From NCBI GenBank assembly GCA_035079385.1, contig JAVHKY010000023.1, positions 1,922,001-1,986,000 on the forward strand: DNA of 64,000 bases, in the 5' to 3' direction. Every line of letters begins with the position of its first letter. The first letter of the stretch is position 1. The notes under the pieces are model-generated. The model saw nothing but the letters and a program-made list of their open reading frames with translations, was not told where the DNA came from and ran no database searches. Below are positions 12,900 through 23,511 of the stretch, one piece after another. The stretch comes from Aspidiotus rigidus (taxonomy: Eukaryota > Arthropoda > Insecta > Hemiptera > Diaspididae). Made by a program: the position numbers and the translations under genes.

Positions 12900-14130
12900 G
12901 CAGTAAAATTGTTGATTCTGGGGATGGAAGGAATGTCGACAAGTTCGTCCGCCGTTGAGTGCTCGCGGAGTGAGAGGTCGACTAGCATAGGGTGACAGAT
13001 TGCGGAAATTCTTCTCAATTGGGGATTGGAGGGAGACGACAAATTCATCTTCCGTTGAAGGTTCGCAGTGAGAGATCGACTAGGGCTCTGCGTATGACCA
13101 AAGCGGGAAAAAGTGAAAACTCTAGTTGTTTCAGTCAAAGAACTCAAAGTTGCGGTCTTCTGTTGCGTGCTTGCGATGAGAGATTAACTAACGCCCCACC
13201 TATGAACGAAAGTGCAAGAACTCATTTATTCAGGCAATGAGAGGATACCGCAAATTCGGTCTTGCGCTCGTGATAAGCGATCAGTTACAGCTCAGTCTTC
13301 GATTGAGGCAGACGAACGCCCGGAATTTCTCGGGGTTTCACCCGGAGGAAGGAATGATACCGTTAAGTTCGATTTTCGTCATGAGCTCGCGGTAAGAGAA
13401 CGATCAAGACCCCGTGTATTACAGAGGCAAGCGAGTGATCCCTGGATTCAACATAGATCGAATGAGGCTCTGCGTATGATCGAGGTGGGTGCTTCCGCAA
13501 GAACTCCCATTGTTTCGGGCGAAAGAGAGAATGGTACCGGCAACTTCGTTTTCCGTTACATGCTCGCGGTAAGAGATCGACTCGGGCCCCGTGTATAATC
13601 AAGGCGGGTGGTTCCGCAAAAACTCCTGTTGTTTCTTGCCAACGAGAGAATGATACCCGCGACTTCGTTTCCGATTACCTGCTCGCGGTAAAAAATCGTT
13701 TGAGGCCCCACGATTGATAGAGGCGGGTGAATGCACGGAAATACTCGTGGTTTATCACAAAAGAGAGAACTTTACGGCATCATTTGAACCTTTGTGAAAA
13801 ACTACGAGAATTTTTGAGCATTCTTTTGACTCCGTGGTATCGGGGGCTCTATCCAATCTCTCACCGCGAGCTGACAACGGAAGATAAGCTTCCTTGAAAC
13901 GTCACTCTCTCGGCTGGCGCTACGAGAAAATGATCGCACTCTTATCCGCATTCATTGCTTGAGGTACTATGGCCAATTCATCACTGCGAGTTCACAATGT
14001 AAGACGAGCATCTTAGTACCATGCTCTCCATCGCCTGATGAAACAATGTGAGTTTTCACATTGTTACGAGCTTCGATCATACGCAGGGCCTCAGTCGATC
14101 ACCGCGAGCAAACTTTGTCTGTCCTCGCAA
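12900..14130. repeat. GC-richer minisatellite core, inverted about about 13.8 kb
   Basis: Units carrying GCTCGCGGTAAGAGATCGAC-like words followed by CCCCGTGTAT and TTCCGCAAGAACTC recur irregularly about every 100-185 bp from 12.95 to 13.75 kb. After about 13.83 kb the same words appear in reverse complement (CAGTCGATCACCGCGAGC near 14092). The base composition is clearly GC-richer than its surroundings. Open frames here (12821-13602, both strands) are by-products of the repeat, and I do not regard them as genes. Confidence 0.7.
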
Positions 14131-14164
14131 AGGTCGATTTCTTTGAGAACCACATGAAATTTGA

Positions 14165-17100
14165 ATGACTAAGCGATTTTCCAAATTGGTGAAATTGTGA
14201 TCGTTTTTGGGCACTTTCAAACATTTTGGTGCTTCGCATTCAACAGTTTTCCTTTCAACTCAGCACACAAGTTACCCTAGGATTAAGAAAAACTTCGAAG
14301 GTTAGGCGACTTTTTTCGTTTTGGACAAATATTGACCCCTTTTGGTTCCATTAACCCATTTTGGTGCTTCGCAGAATTTCCTAATTTATTCAAATTAAGC
14401 GCTAAATTTTATCTCAAAATCGAGAAAAACTTTAAAAGTTGGGCGATTTTATCATTTTGGTGATATTTTGACCCTTTTTGGGTCCATAAACCCATTTTGG
14501 TGCTTCGCAGAATTTCCTAATAATTTTATTCAAATTAAGCATCTCAGAATCGAAAAAAACTTTGAAGGTTATGCGATTTTATCATTTTGGTGATATTTTG
14601 ACCCTTTTTGGGTCCATAAACCCATTTGCGTGCTTCGCAGAATTTTTTAACAATTTTATTCAGATTTAGCGCTAAATTTTATCTCAGAATCGAGAAAAAC
14701 TTTAAAAGTTGGGCGATTTTATCATTTTGGGGATATTTTGACCCTTTTTGGGCCCATAAACACATTTTGGTACTTCGCAGAATTTCTTAACATTTTTATT
14801 CAAATTAAGCGCTAAATTTTATCTCAGAATCGAAGAAAACTTTGAAGGTTATGCGATTTTATCATTTTGGTGATATTTTGACCCTTTTTGGGTCCATAAA
14901 CCCATTTTGGTGCTTCGAAGAATTTTTTAACAATTTTATTCAGATTTAGCGCTAAATTTTATCTCAAAATCAAGAAAAACTTTGAAAGCTCGGCAATTTT
15001 ATCATTTTGTGGTTATTTTGACCCTTTTTGGGTCCATGAACGTATTTTGGTGCTTCGCAGAATTTTTTAATAGGTTTATTCAGATTTAGCGCTAAATTTT
15101 ATCTCAGAATCGAGAAAAACTTTGAAAGTTGGGCGATTTTATCATTTTGGGGATCTTTTGACCCTTTTTGGGTCCATAAACCCATTTTGGTGCTTCGCAG
15201 AATTTCCTAATAATTTTATTCAAATTAAGCATCTCAGAATCGAAAAAAACTTTGAAGGTTATGCGATTTTATCATTTTGGTGATATTTTGACCCTTTTTG
15301 GGTCCATAAACCCATTTGCGTGCTTCGCAGAATTTTTTAACAATTTTATTCAGATTTAGCGCTAAATTTTATCTCAGAATCGAGAAAAACTTTAAAAGTT
15401 GGGCGATTTTATCATTTTGGGGATATTTTGACCCTTTTTGGGCCCATGAACGTATTTTGGTGCTTCCCAGAATCTTTTAACAATTCTATTCAGATTTAGC
15501 GCTAAATTTTATCTCAGAATCGAGAAAAACTTTAAAAGTTGGGCGATTTTATCATTTTGGGGATATTTTGACCCTTTTTGGGCCCATAAACACATTTTGG
15601 TGCTTCGCAGAATTTCTTAACAATTTTATTCAAATTAAGCGCTAAATTTTATCTCAGAATCGAGAAAAACTTTGAAAGCTTGGCAATTTTATCATTTTGT
15701 GGATATTTTGGCCCTTTTTGGGCCCATGAACGTATTTTGGTGCTTTGCAGAATATTTTAACAATTCTATTCAGATTTAGCGCTAAATTTTATCTCAGAAT
15801 CGAGAAAAACTTTAAAAGTTGGGCGATTTTATCATTTTGGGGATATTTTGACCCTTTTTGGGCCCATAAACACATTTTGGTGCTTCGCAGAATTTCTCAA
15901 CAATTTTATTCAAATTAAGCGCTAAATTTTATCTCAGAATTGAAAAAAACTTTGAAGGTTATGCGATTTTATCATTTTGGTGATATTTCGACCCTTTTTG
16001 GGTCCATGAACCCATTTTGGTGCTTCGCAGAATTTTTTAACAATTTTATTCAGATTTAGCGCTAAATTTTATCTCAGAATCGAGAAAAACTTTGAAAGTT
16101 GGGCGATTTTATCATTTTGGGGATATTTTGACCCTTTTTGGGCCCATAAACACATTTTGGTGCTTCGCAGAATTTTTTAAGAATTCGATTCAGATTTAGC
16201 GCTAAATTTTATCTCAAAATCAAGAAAAACCTTGAAAGCTTGGCAATTTTATCATTATGTGGATATTTTGACCCTTTTTGGGCCCATGAACGTATTTTGG
16301 TGCTTCGCAGAATTTTTTAACAATTCTATTCAGATTTAGCGCTAAATTTTATCTCAAAATCAAGAAAAACTTTGAAAGCTTGGCAATTTTATCATTTTGG
16401 GGATATTTTGACCCTTTTTGGGCCCATAAACACATTTTGGTGCTTCGCAGAATTTCTTAACAATTTTATTCAAATTAAGCGCTAAATTTTATCTCAAAAT
16501 CAAGAAAAACCTTGAAAGCTTGGCGATTTTATCATTTTGGGGATATTTTCACCCTTTTTGGGCCCATAAACCCATTTTGGTACTTCGCAGAATTTTTTAA
16601 TAGTTTTATTCAGATTTAGCGCTAAATTTTATCTCAGAATCGAGAAAAACTTTGAAAGTTGGGCGATTTTATCATTTTGGAGATATTTTGACCCTTTTTG
16701 GGCCCATAAACACATTTTGGTGCTTCGCAGAATTTCTTAACAATTTTATTCAAATTAAGCGCTAAATTTTATCTCAGAATCGAGAAAAACTTTGAAAGCT
16801 TGGCAATTTTATCATTTTGTGGATATTTTGGCCCTTTTTGGGCCCATGAACGTATTTTGGTGCTTTGCAGAATATTTTAACAATTCTGTTCAGATTTAGC
16901 GCTAAATTTTATCTCAGAATCGAGAAAAACTTTAAAAGTTGGTCGATTTTATCATTTTGGGGATATTTTGACCCTTTTTGGGCCCATAAACACATTTTGG
17001 TGCTTCGCAGAATTTCTTAACAATTTTATTCAGATTTAGCGCTAAATTTTATCTCAGAATTGAAAAAAACTTTGAAGGTTAGGCGATTTCATCATTTTGG

Positions 17101-17640
17101 TGATATTTTGACCCTTTTTGGGTCCATAAACACATTTTGGTGCTTCGCAGAATTTTTCAACAATTTTATTCAGATTTAGCACTAAATTTTATCTCAAAAT
17201 CAAGAAAAACTTTGAAAGCTTGGCAATTTTATCATTTTGAGGATATTTTGACCCTTTTTGGGCCCATAAACACATTTTGGTGCTTCGCAGAATTTCTTAA
17301 TAGTTTTATTCAGATTTAGCGCTAAATTTTATCTCAAAATCAAGAAAAACTTTGAAAGCTTGGCAATTTTATCATTTTGTGGATATTTTGACCCTTTTTG
17401 GTCCCATGAACGTATTTTGGTGCTTCCCAGAATCTTTTAATAATTCTATTCAGATTTAGCGCTAAATTTTATCTCAGAATTGAGAAAAACTGTGAAAGTT
17501 GGGCGATTTTATCATTTGGGGAAATTCTGACTCTTTTTGGGCCCATTAATCAATTTTGATGCTTCGCAGAATTTTTTAACTATCTTATTTGGATTCAGCG
17601 CTAAATTTTACTGCAGGAACGGGGAACATTTTGAAGATTA
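14165..17640 (+). repeat. 140-bp satellite, right arm (about 24 monomers)
   Basis: TGCTTCGCAG recurs at 14361, 14501, 14631, 14771, 14911, 15051, 15191, 15321, 15461, 15601 and onward to 17421. This is a strict 140-bp period except for two 130-bp monomers starting at 14501 and 15191, which lack the 10-bp GCTAAATTTT block. The two short monomers are 690 bp apart and their neighbours match closely, pointing to duplication of a five-monomer block. Monomers are AT-rich and highly similar in the middle, degrading toward both edges, as expected under unequal exchange. Confidence 0.95.
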
Positions 17641-17752
17641 CGCAATTCTTTCAATTATGGAAAATTGTTTTTCAATAATTCACAACTTTTGGAACCCATT
17701 GTCATAAAATTTCGGCACATTGTGGTCCATAACTCGGCTCAGAAAAGTCCTA

Positions 17753-17885
17753 TGCTCTGTCCGCAAATAGAATGGGTCGCGTAAACAAACCCGCGAACCG
17801 CTTCCTCGCATCGTAATCAAATTTTTTTGCATGAAAGCGGGTCGTGGGTTTGTTGACGTGACCCATTCTATTTGCGGACAGAGTA
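17753..17885. mobile_element. 133-bp MITE inserted in the right arm (TA target)
   Basis: About 40-bp imperfect terminal inverted repeats: TGCTCTGTCCGCAAATAGAA at the left and its near-complement ending GCGGACAGAGTA at the right. TA flanks it on both sides (17751-17752 and 17886-17887). The corresponding place in the left arm, near 12261, has a single TA and no insert, so it serves as an empty-site control. A TA duplication is typical of Tc1/mariner-related MITEs. It has no coding capacity. Confidence 0.88.
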
Positions 17886-18257
17886 TAGAAACTTCGCATA
17901 TGACTCAAATGAAAGATAAAATTGAGATACACGATTCAACATTATACTAGGTGTAGGGTCGCTTGAATTCTCAATACCAAAACCAATTTGACTCATAGAA
18001 CAGATTTCCTACGGTTCCTTGTTCAACTTTGTTAAGGAATCCGTTGTTTTTCTTCTATGCAGTTTATACTTGCTTTTCTTCCTTTATATTGAACCATACC
18101 AGCGGTGACGTCAATAACCGTAACTCGGAGTACCCCTCCTTATTTTATACTTCTTGGTCACTGCTGATGACATTACCCTTGCAGACTTCAAAATTGGGTA
18201 CTCCTTAGTCTCCATTATACTGGCTTGCACAGTATACTAAACTATACTAGACCTACT

Positions 18258-18590
18258 ATTTCAATCGTTAAATCCAATCTATCGTTGAAAGCAATAGGAG
18301 TTATGCATTTTCTAGAGACAGTCAGGACTCCCAAATTTGGTCGTTGTAAACGGTAAATCGCTAAAAACGGTATTGTTATTCGTGATTTCTACCAGTTGAA
18401 ATCGGATATATATAACGATGTCCAAGGGTATCAAAATTTCAATCGTTAAATCCAATCTATCGTTAAAAGCAATAGGAATTATCCTTTTTCTATAGCAGCC
18501 AGGACTTAATAATTTGAGCGTTGTAAACGGTGAATCGCTAAAAGCGATGTCGTTATTTGCAATTTCTACTGTACACTGTATTGGCGTAGA
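18258..18590 (+). repeat. Tandem duplication, 178-bp unit, two copies
   Basis: TTTCAATCGTTAAATCCAAT at about 18258 is repeated at about 18436. Each copy continues through ATCGTT-AAAGCAATAGGA and GTTGTAAACGGTAAATCGCT with scattered differences. No coding signal. Confidence 0.75.
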
Positions 18591-18702
18591 GATGGAACTA
18601 GAAGGAACTGCAAGCTAGATGATTTGTACATACTTCATATCCTATCCCTGATTCTAACTAATCTTAACGTACACTACCCTGGTGATGTCTTAAAGTGGTA
18701 CA

Positions 18703-18777
18703 AGGTAAGGCCAAATGATGTTACCACTTTTCCATAAGAGCTAGTAAAAAAGTGGTAACATCATTTAGCCTCACCCT
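18703..18777. mobile_element. 75-bp hairpin-forming inverted repeat
   Basis: Arms AGGTAAGGCCAAATGATGTT and its near-complement ending TTTAGCCTCACCCT extend over roughly 28 bp with a loop of about 20 bases. This is consistent with a very short MITE or paired transposon ends with the middle deleted. The end word resembles AGGGTGGACC...GATGTTACC near 12112. Confidence 0.5.
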
Positions 18778-21050
18778 ATATACAAATCTAGGGGTAGGAA
18801 ATAGGCCGACCTTAATTATGGTCGTTAAAGAGGAGATCGACACAACGATCTTCATTTTTTGCGCATCAACTTTTATTCCTTCTTCTTTTTTGATTTGCTG
18901 TCAAACGAGAAAGTTGACAAATCTTAATAAATGAACCACGCTATCTACGTGTATACGATCGAGCTCCTTCTTCTTGTTCTGTACATAGCGTTGGCATACA
19001 CTTACTTTCATCTAATCGTTCACACTACTGGACCGTGTCCCGTATCATTATTTCCTGTCCTATCTCCTTGCGCGCCATCGTGAAGTGATGTCGTCGAATT
19101 AGGAAAATCTGAAATAATTTGTGAGACTTATTCTGACAACGTTTCCGGCTGCCTATTAACAAAGATAGGCTGTGCACACCAAACTATTGAATTGATACTA
19201 TCTAGGTCTCAATTAAAATGTTAAACCGATGCATATTTAATTTGTAAGTAATATGATCTTACCGGTATAGAACAATTACACGTTTGAAAAGAGTGATCGA
19301 AATATTCCTTAGCACTTACACCTATACGAATACAAAACTGTTGGGTCCAGAACCGAATTCACGATTTCGCATTATCTTAAACGTTTGTTCTATTATATTA
19401 AAGCGATCCGAATTGTCGCTCGGTAATTCTTTGCTTATTAGCGCGATAATTTGGCAATACTTCGACGACATTCTCCGGAAAATTACGAGACGCATACCAC
19501 GACGGGAATAATCGCGTTTTTGAAGTTTTTTCGTAGAAGTTTAAAATTTTTCCATTCGCACGTCTAGGTACGGTCTTCATTTCGGTAACGCTTCGTCGAT
19601 GAAAATATTTTCGTGATTCAGAGTATTTACGTCGGAAAATTTTATCATCTTATAACAGACAGCGGAAAAGCTCGATTCGACTAAAAAAATTATATATGCT
19701 ATTAAAAAATAATTACTTTCATTCTCCATTTCGTCGGCGAAAATTTAGTTTTGTACGCATTTTCTGTTGCACGTCATTTTTCGAAAATCGTACGAATACC
19801 ATCCTCGTGAGTGATAGAATTTTCTGAGATATTAGCGAAGATTTTATTTTAGATCGATTTAATTAGGTGATAACGCATCTACCACAAGTGAAGTATTTTT
19901 CGTATTATATTTTAAAACATGTACAATGTTTGAATAATTGAAATAGCTTTCGAATGTTCATGAGAAGGAATGCTGCTGGAGTTCTTCTGTCGCATATGCA
20001 GCCAGTAGAGTGCGTGCAGGTTGTGTATGCATTACTTTTTTTTCCTCCAACCCCGGTATCGACGTCATTGTTGGAAGAATCTCCTCCGCGAAACCCTCTT
20101 TTCTTGGTAACCTTCGAAGTTTAGTGCCTCAGGTACGCAAACTTCAACACACACACCAGACTCGACTCAGAACTAAGTCGCTGTCGGAGTCTCTTCTCCT
20201 CCTTTCTTTATATTCTATGATTCTTCTCCATCTTCTTTCTGCAAAAGGATGGTGCACAGGTGGTGGTCGAGTAAGTTATAGCCTGGCTTTGCATTTGCCT
20301 GTTCCTTCTTCATAACCGTAGCTGCAAATGCAGACACCTGGTTCTATGCTTCTTTGGAACTTGGAGTATGGTGACTACGAGGCTACTCGAAACAAGCGCT
20401 TCACGATTTTCTTTTGTTTGGCCCGCTCACGCACTCACGCCTCGCACATCCCTTCTGGAATAGAAATGAAATCTGATCTAGGCCTGTATTTATAATGACA
20501 TTGAATTGTAGGATTTTCACGATCTTCAAAAAAGCTCTGAAATATTGACGCTTTATTTCCATGGTATCAAAATACAAATTTGGAAACCAATTGAATGTTG
20601 GCTTCTTTGGTCATAGCGCAGTTTCGAATCTTTACTCGGTCCATTCATTTTGAACACTTGCCTTCAAATTGTCGTAATTCTCTGTCTTTCCTACTTGAGT
20701 AACTATTGGGATATGATATTTTATCTTTCGTTTCTGCTTTAAGCCTACTCCAAAACTTCCTGGATCCAGGAGCAAAATGCATGAATTCCTTGAACGATCT
20801 AAAATACCTGTCACCCCTCTCCGTACCGGCTGTACCCAAACTCTTCCTCGAACTCTACCACAGTTTGAACCGTTCCAAACTTGATTGCGGTTCTTCTACT
20901 TAACCCAGTCCAACAAAACGGCTATGGAATCGCTAACCTCCATTCAATCCTCCCAGGTCCCTCTATCTGCTGTGATGTTTGTGTCGAAGGGCAAAATTTT
21001 TCTGAGTCCCTAAAATATGTCTCGAAAATGAAGTTTGTCCAAGTCCCTTG
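18778..21050. other. Intergenic sequence, nothing identified
   Basis: No conserved domain, RNA gene or transposon end recognised. Short frames such as 19284-19511 and 20010-20315 show no family resemblance. It lies upstream of the fatty acyl-CoA reductase gene and may hold its distal regulatory DNA. Confidence 0.4.
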
Positions 21051-21504
21051 CCATAATATATGATAAGAGAAGGACTTAGGCTACAAAAATTTTGACTTTT
21101 GAGCCTTATTATATCATGATAGGTGAGGGACTCGAAAAAATTTCCCCTCCAAAATTTAAATTTAAATTTAAATTCGTGATACCAAAACAAATTCGACCCA
21201 TGGAACAAGTTCCCTGCATTCCTCGTTCAACTTCGTTAAGGAAGCCATCATTTTTTCAATTCCAGGTCACTGAGGACCTCATCAAACGGGACAAAAAACT
21301 GTGACGCTTTTTCCGTGACGATTTTCACAAGAATCGCCCTAGCCAAAAAATTTTCGGAAAACCATCACCAAGCCGTGACGGTTTTAACATTGAACCTGTT
21401 TTATGGGGGGTAATTTGAAGAAAAATGACGGACGCCGAGCGCCGTCCGGAAAAATGTGGGACTTAGAAAAATTTCGACCAAATAATATTTATGTACATAA
21501 ATAT

Positions 21505-22233
21505 ATAGCAATCAAATATAGTACAACTTTATATATTAATAAATCTCCATGATCATTTATATTAATTATTAATTCAATAAATTTAATTATAATAATATTA
21601 TTTTATTTTAATTTTAAATTTAATATTTATAATTTAATTAATATTTTCCATAATTATTGTTATTTTAATAAAATGAAATTATAATTCTAATTTATTAAAA
21701 TTTATTTATAATTATAAAAATTTTTTAATAAATTTATCAATAAAATTATCAATTTTAATATTCATTATATCAGAATTATTATTTTTTTCAGCTTTTTTTT
21801 TATACATATAATTCAAATATATATTTTAATAAAAGATTTAATTTAATTATATTATTTAAATTAATTTTTTTTATATCTTTAATAAATTTGATTATTTTAA
21901 TATCTTCAAGAATTACTTTAATAATTATTATTAAAATAAATAAAATAGATATATTAAATAATAAATTTATCATATTAACCATTATTCTAAGAATTCATTT
22001 TATTCTAATTCAATATTTTGAATATAAATTTTTAAATTTTAACTTAACAAATTGAATCTATTTTTCAATTTTCTATTTAACAACATTATTTCATATAACT
22101 CATGTTATTATAGGAACAATTATAATAATTTTAATATTAATTATAAAATTAATTTTTTTAAATAATATATTTATTAAAATAATATTTATTTGTTGATACT
22201 GACATTTTATTGATTTTATTTGAATTATCATCT
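21505..22233 (+). pseudogene. cox3: Nuclear mitochondrial insertion: cox3 (frameshifted)
   Basis: Read with the invertebrate mitochondrial code (TGA Trp, ATA Met, AGA Ser), this stretch follows cytochrome c oxidase subunit III almost end to end. An N-terminal SPW block sits near 21544, then a block ending SELLFFSAFF near 21770-21799 (family form SEVMFFFAFF), then SSSITL near 21903, QYFEYKF near 22005, TLFHMTHVIMGT near 22087, and WYWHFIDFIW near 22195-22230 (family form WYWHFVDVVW). Several TGA codons fall at expected Trp positions, and no TAA or TAG occurs within the used frames. Two frame changes at T runs (near 21641-21650 and 21791-21800) break it, and the last few residues are missing. 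It lies inside a dispersed nuclear repeat, so it is a transferred copy, not the organelle genome. Confidence 0.88.
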
Positions 22234-22381
22234 TTTTTACAAACGATAGGAGGAGGACTTAAAAATAGAGTTCAACGAGGGGTGTGCAAGGAAACCTGTT
22301 TTATGGTGCACGGACTTAGAAACTCATATGATACGAGAGAATTGGGACTTAAGAAAACTCATCTATGAAGTCATCGGATTG

Positions 22382-22532
22382 TGACGTCACAGGGCTGATC
22401 TATGACGTCACAGACCCGGACTTGAGAGCTGTATACATATAATAGGAGGAGATCTTGAAAAAACTGATCTGTGATGTCATGAGATTGTGACGTCACAAGG
22501 CTGACCTATGAAAGCATCAAATTGTGACGTCA
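22382..22532. promoter_or_regulatory. Cluster of four TGACGTCA palindromes
   Basis: Perfect TGACGTCA words at 22382-22389, 22403-22410, 22488-22495 and 22525-22532. This is the consensus for CREB/ATF bZIP proteins. Two more occur at 27463-27470 and 27479-27486 in another copy of the same dispersed repeat, so the sites travel with the repeat. The cluster lies about 420 bp upstream of the first possible coding exon of the reductase gene. No functional evidence. Confidence 0.35.
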
Positions 22533-22954
22533 CAGGCCCCGCCTCCTGAGCTATGTATAATAGGAGGGGGACTCATAAAAATTTCAACCTCAAGCTATAT
22601 ATGTATATTATGATGAAAGAGGGACTTGGAAAAATTTCGACCTCCGAACTGCATATGATAGGAGGGGAACAAAACAAGGAAACCCCTGTAAAACAGGTTC
22701 CTTTTTGCCTCGATTAACGCAGTTGAAGAAGGCAACTCGGAGCAACTAACGAAGTAGGTCGTGAGTTTTTGCATATAAAATTCTAAAAATCATGAGCGCA
22801 ATGAAGGCACTCCGATCCACCTATTTCTAGAACGCCATCTAATTCATATTCATCCTTATTGTCCCCATCTGCCCACTCCAAGCCTAAAATGATAAATTTG
22901 TAAGTGTAGTTGCAAGACTAGGTAATTCAATAAAGAAAAAAACATTATTGTAAG

Positions 22955-23015
22955 ATGAGCATTGAGATATCGATTATTGATCCTAAGAATATTTTTACGT
23001 CATCGAAGAGTCAGG
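22955..23015 (+). CDS. Possible extra 5' coding exon of the fatty acyl-CoA reductase
   Basis: An ATG at 22955 with A at -3 opens 20 codons that end at CAGG/GTGAGC (donor at 23016). Joined to the acceptor TGATTTGCAG ending at 23140, the frame continues without a stop into the ATG at 23149. This would make a 125-bp intron and add 23 residues. The clean phase match and standard splice sites favour it, but the residues show no conserved motif, so it could equally be 5' untranslated sequence. Confidence 0.45.
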
Positions 23016-23148
23016 GTGAGCAGAATGATAAACTTCTCGAATTCTCCTTTCTCGTCTTGGTGTATCCACGATATTTCATTCGAGCTTTTCACGATTTTTC
23101 ATTTTCTTACTAATTTTTATACTTCTTGTATGATTTGCAGGTCCAGTC

Positions 23149-23511
23149 ATGGCCTTAGATGTCCACCGAAACGGCGTTCTACGCAAAGGATTGGAAGAAA
23201 AGAAAGTAGAAGAGGAAGAAATAATGAAAAAGATCATCACCAGGAAACATCCTATCGACCCTCTAGAATTATTGGGAGAGCGCAGCTTCAAAGAGCCCAG
23301 AAACATTCCTCACGATGAAATCGGCACGCCGGTGCAAGAATTTTTTCGCGACGCCACCATCTTCCTTACCGGAGGCACTGGTTTTATGGGGAAAATGCTA
23401 ATCGAAAAGTTGTTGAGATCCTGTCCGCATATCAAACACATCTACCTCTTGGTGAGAACAAAAAAAGGAAAAACTCCGCACGAAAGAATCGATGACATAT
23501 TTCAAGATAGG
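23149..23511 (+). CDS. FAR coding exon 1
   Basis: Acceptor TTTGCAG ends at 23140 and donor GTAAGT starts at 23512. It encodes the acidic/basic N-terminal extension and the NADPH-binding start of the Rossmann fold ([12 protein letters not shown], then [16 protein letters not shown], a standard FAR sequence). It ends in phase 0 after Arg121. Confidence 0.95.

Larger units (their letters stand above)
12190..17945. mobile_element. Large foldback-like element with satellite arms
   Basis: The two outer ends are inverted copies of each other. The left end (about 12200-12310) reads TGTATCTCAATTTTATCTTT, then CGAAGTTTCTA, then GACTTTTCTGAGC, then AATGTGCCGAAA. The right end (about 17715-17940) contains the reverse complement of all of these in order. 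Inside each end lies the same 140-bp satellite in opposite orientation (about four monomers left, about 24 right). Inside those is a GC-richer minisatellite, also inverted about a centre near 13.8 kb. Long inverted repeats built from tandem units are the hallmark of Foldback/Galileo-type DNA transposons. No transposase ORF is visible. The arms are unequal, so the right array has expanded or the left has shrunk. A palindromic duplication of a satellite block is the alternative explanation. Confidence 0.65.
21051..22740. repeat. Dispersed repeat family, interrupted by mitochondrial insert
   Basis: Contains repeated words GGGACTTGGAAAAATTTCGA, ATATGATAGGAGGGGGACTT and GGAAACCTGTTCTATG-like sequence. 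The same words occur near 8300, 11930-12110, 25230-25800, 27180-27560 and 47980-48245. The left part (to about 21484) stops at AAAATTTCGACC and the right part resumes at GATAGGAGGAGGACTT near 22244. The cox3 insertion therefore split an existing copy. Confidence 0.65.

Noticed and set aside
12821..13602. Several overlapping 80-130-residue open frames on both strands
   Set aside because: They lie entirely within the GC-richer minisatellite and share repeated residues because the DNA repeats. No domain and no consistent strand.
17137..17319. Open frame of 60 residues inside the satellite array
   Set aside because: It is read through 140-bp satellite monomers and has no independent coding evidence.
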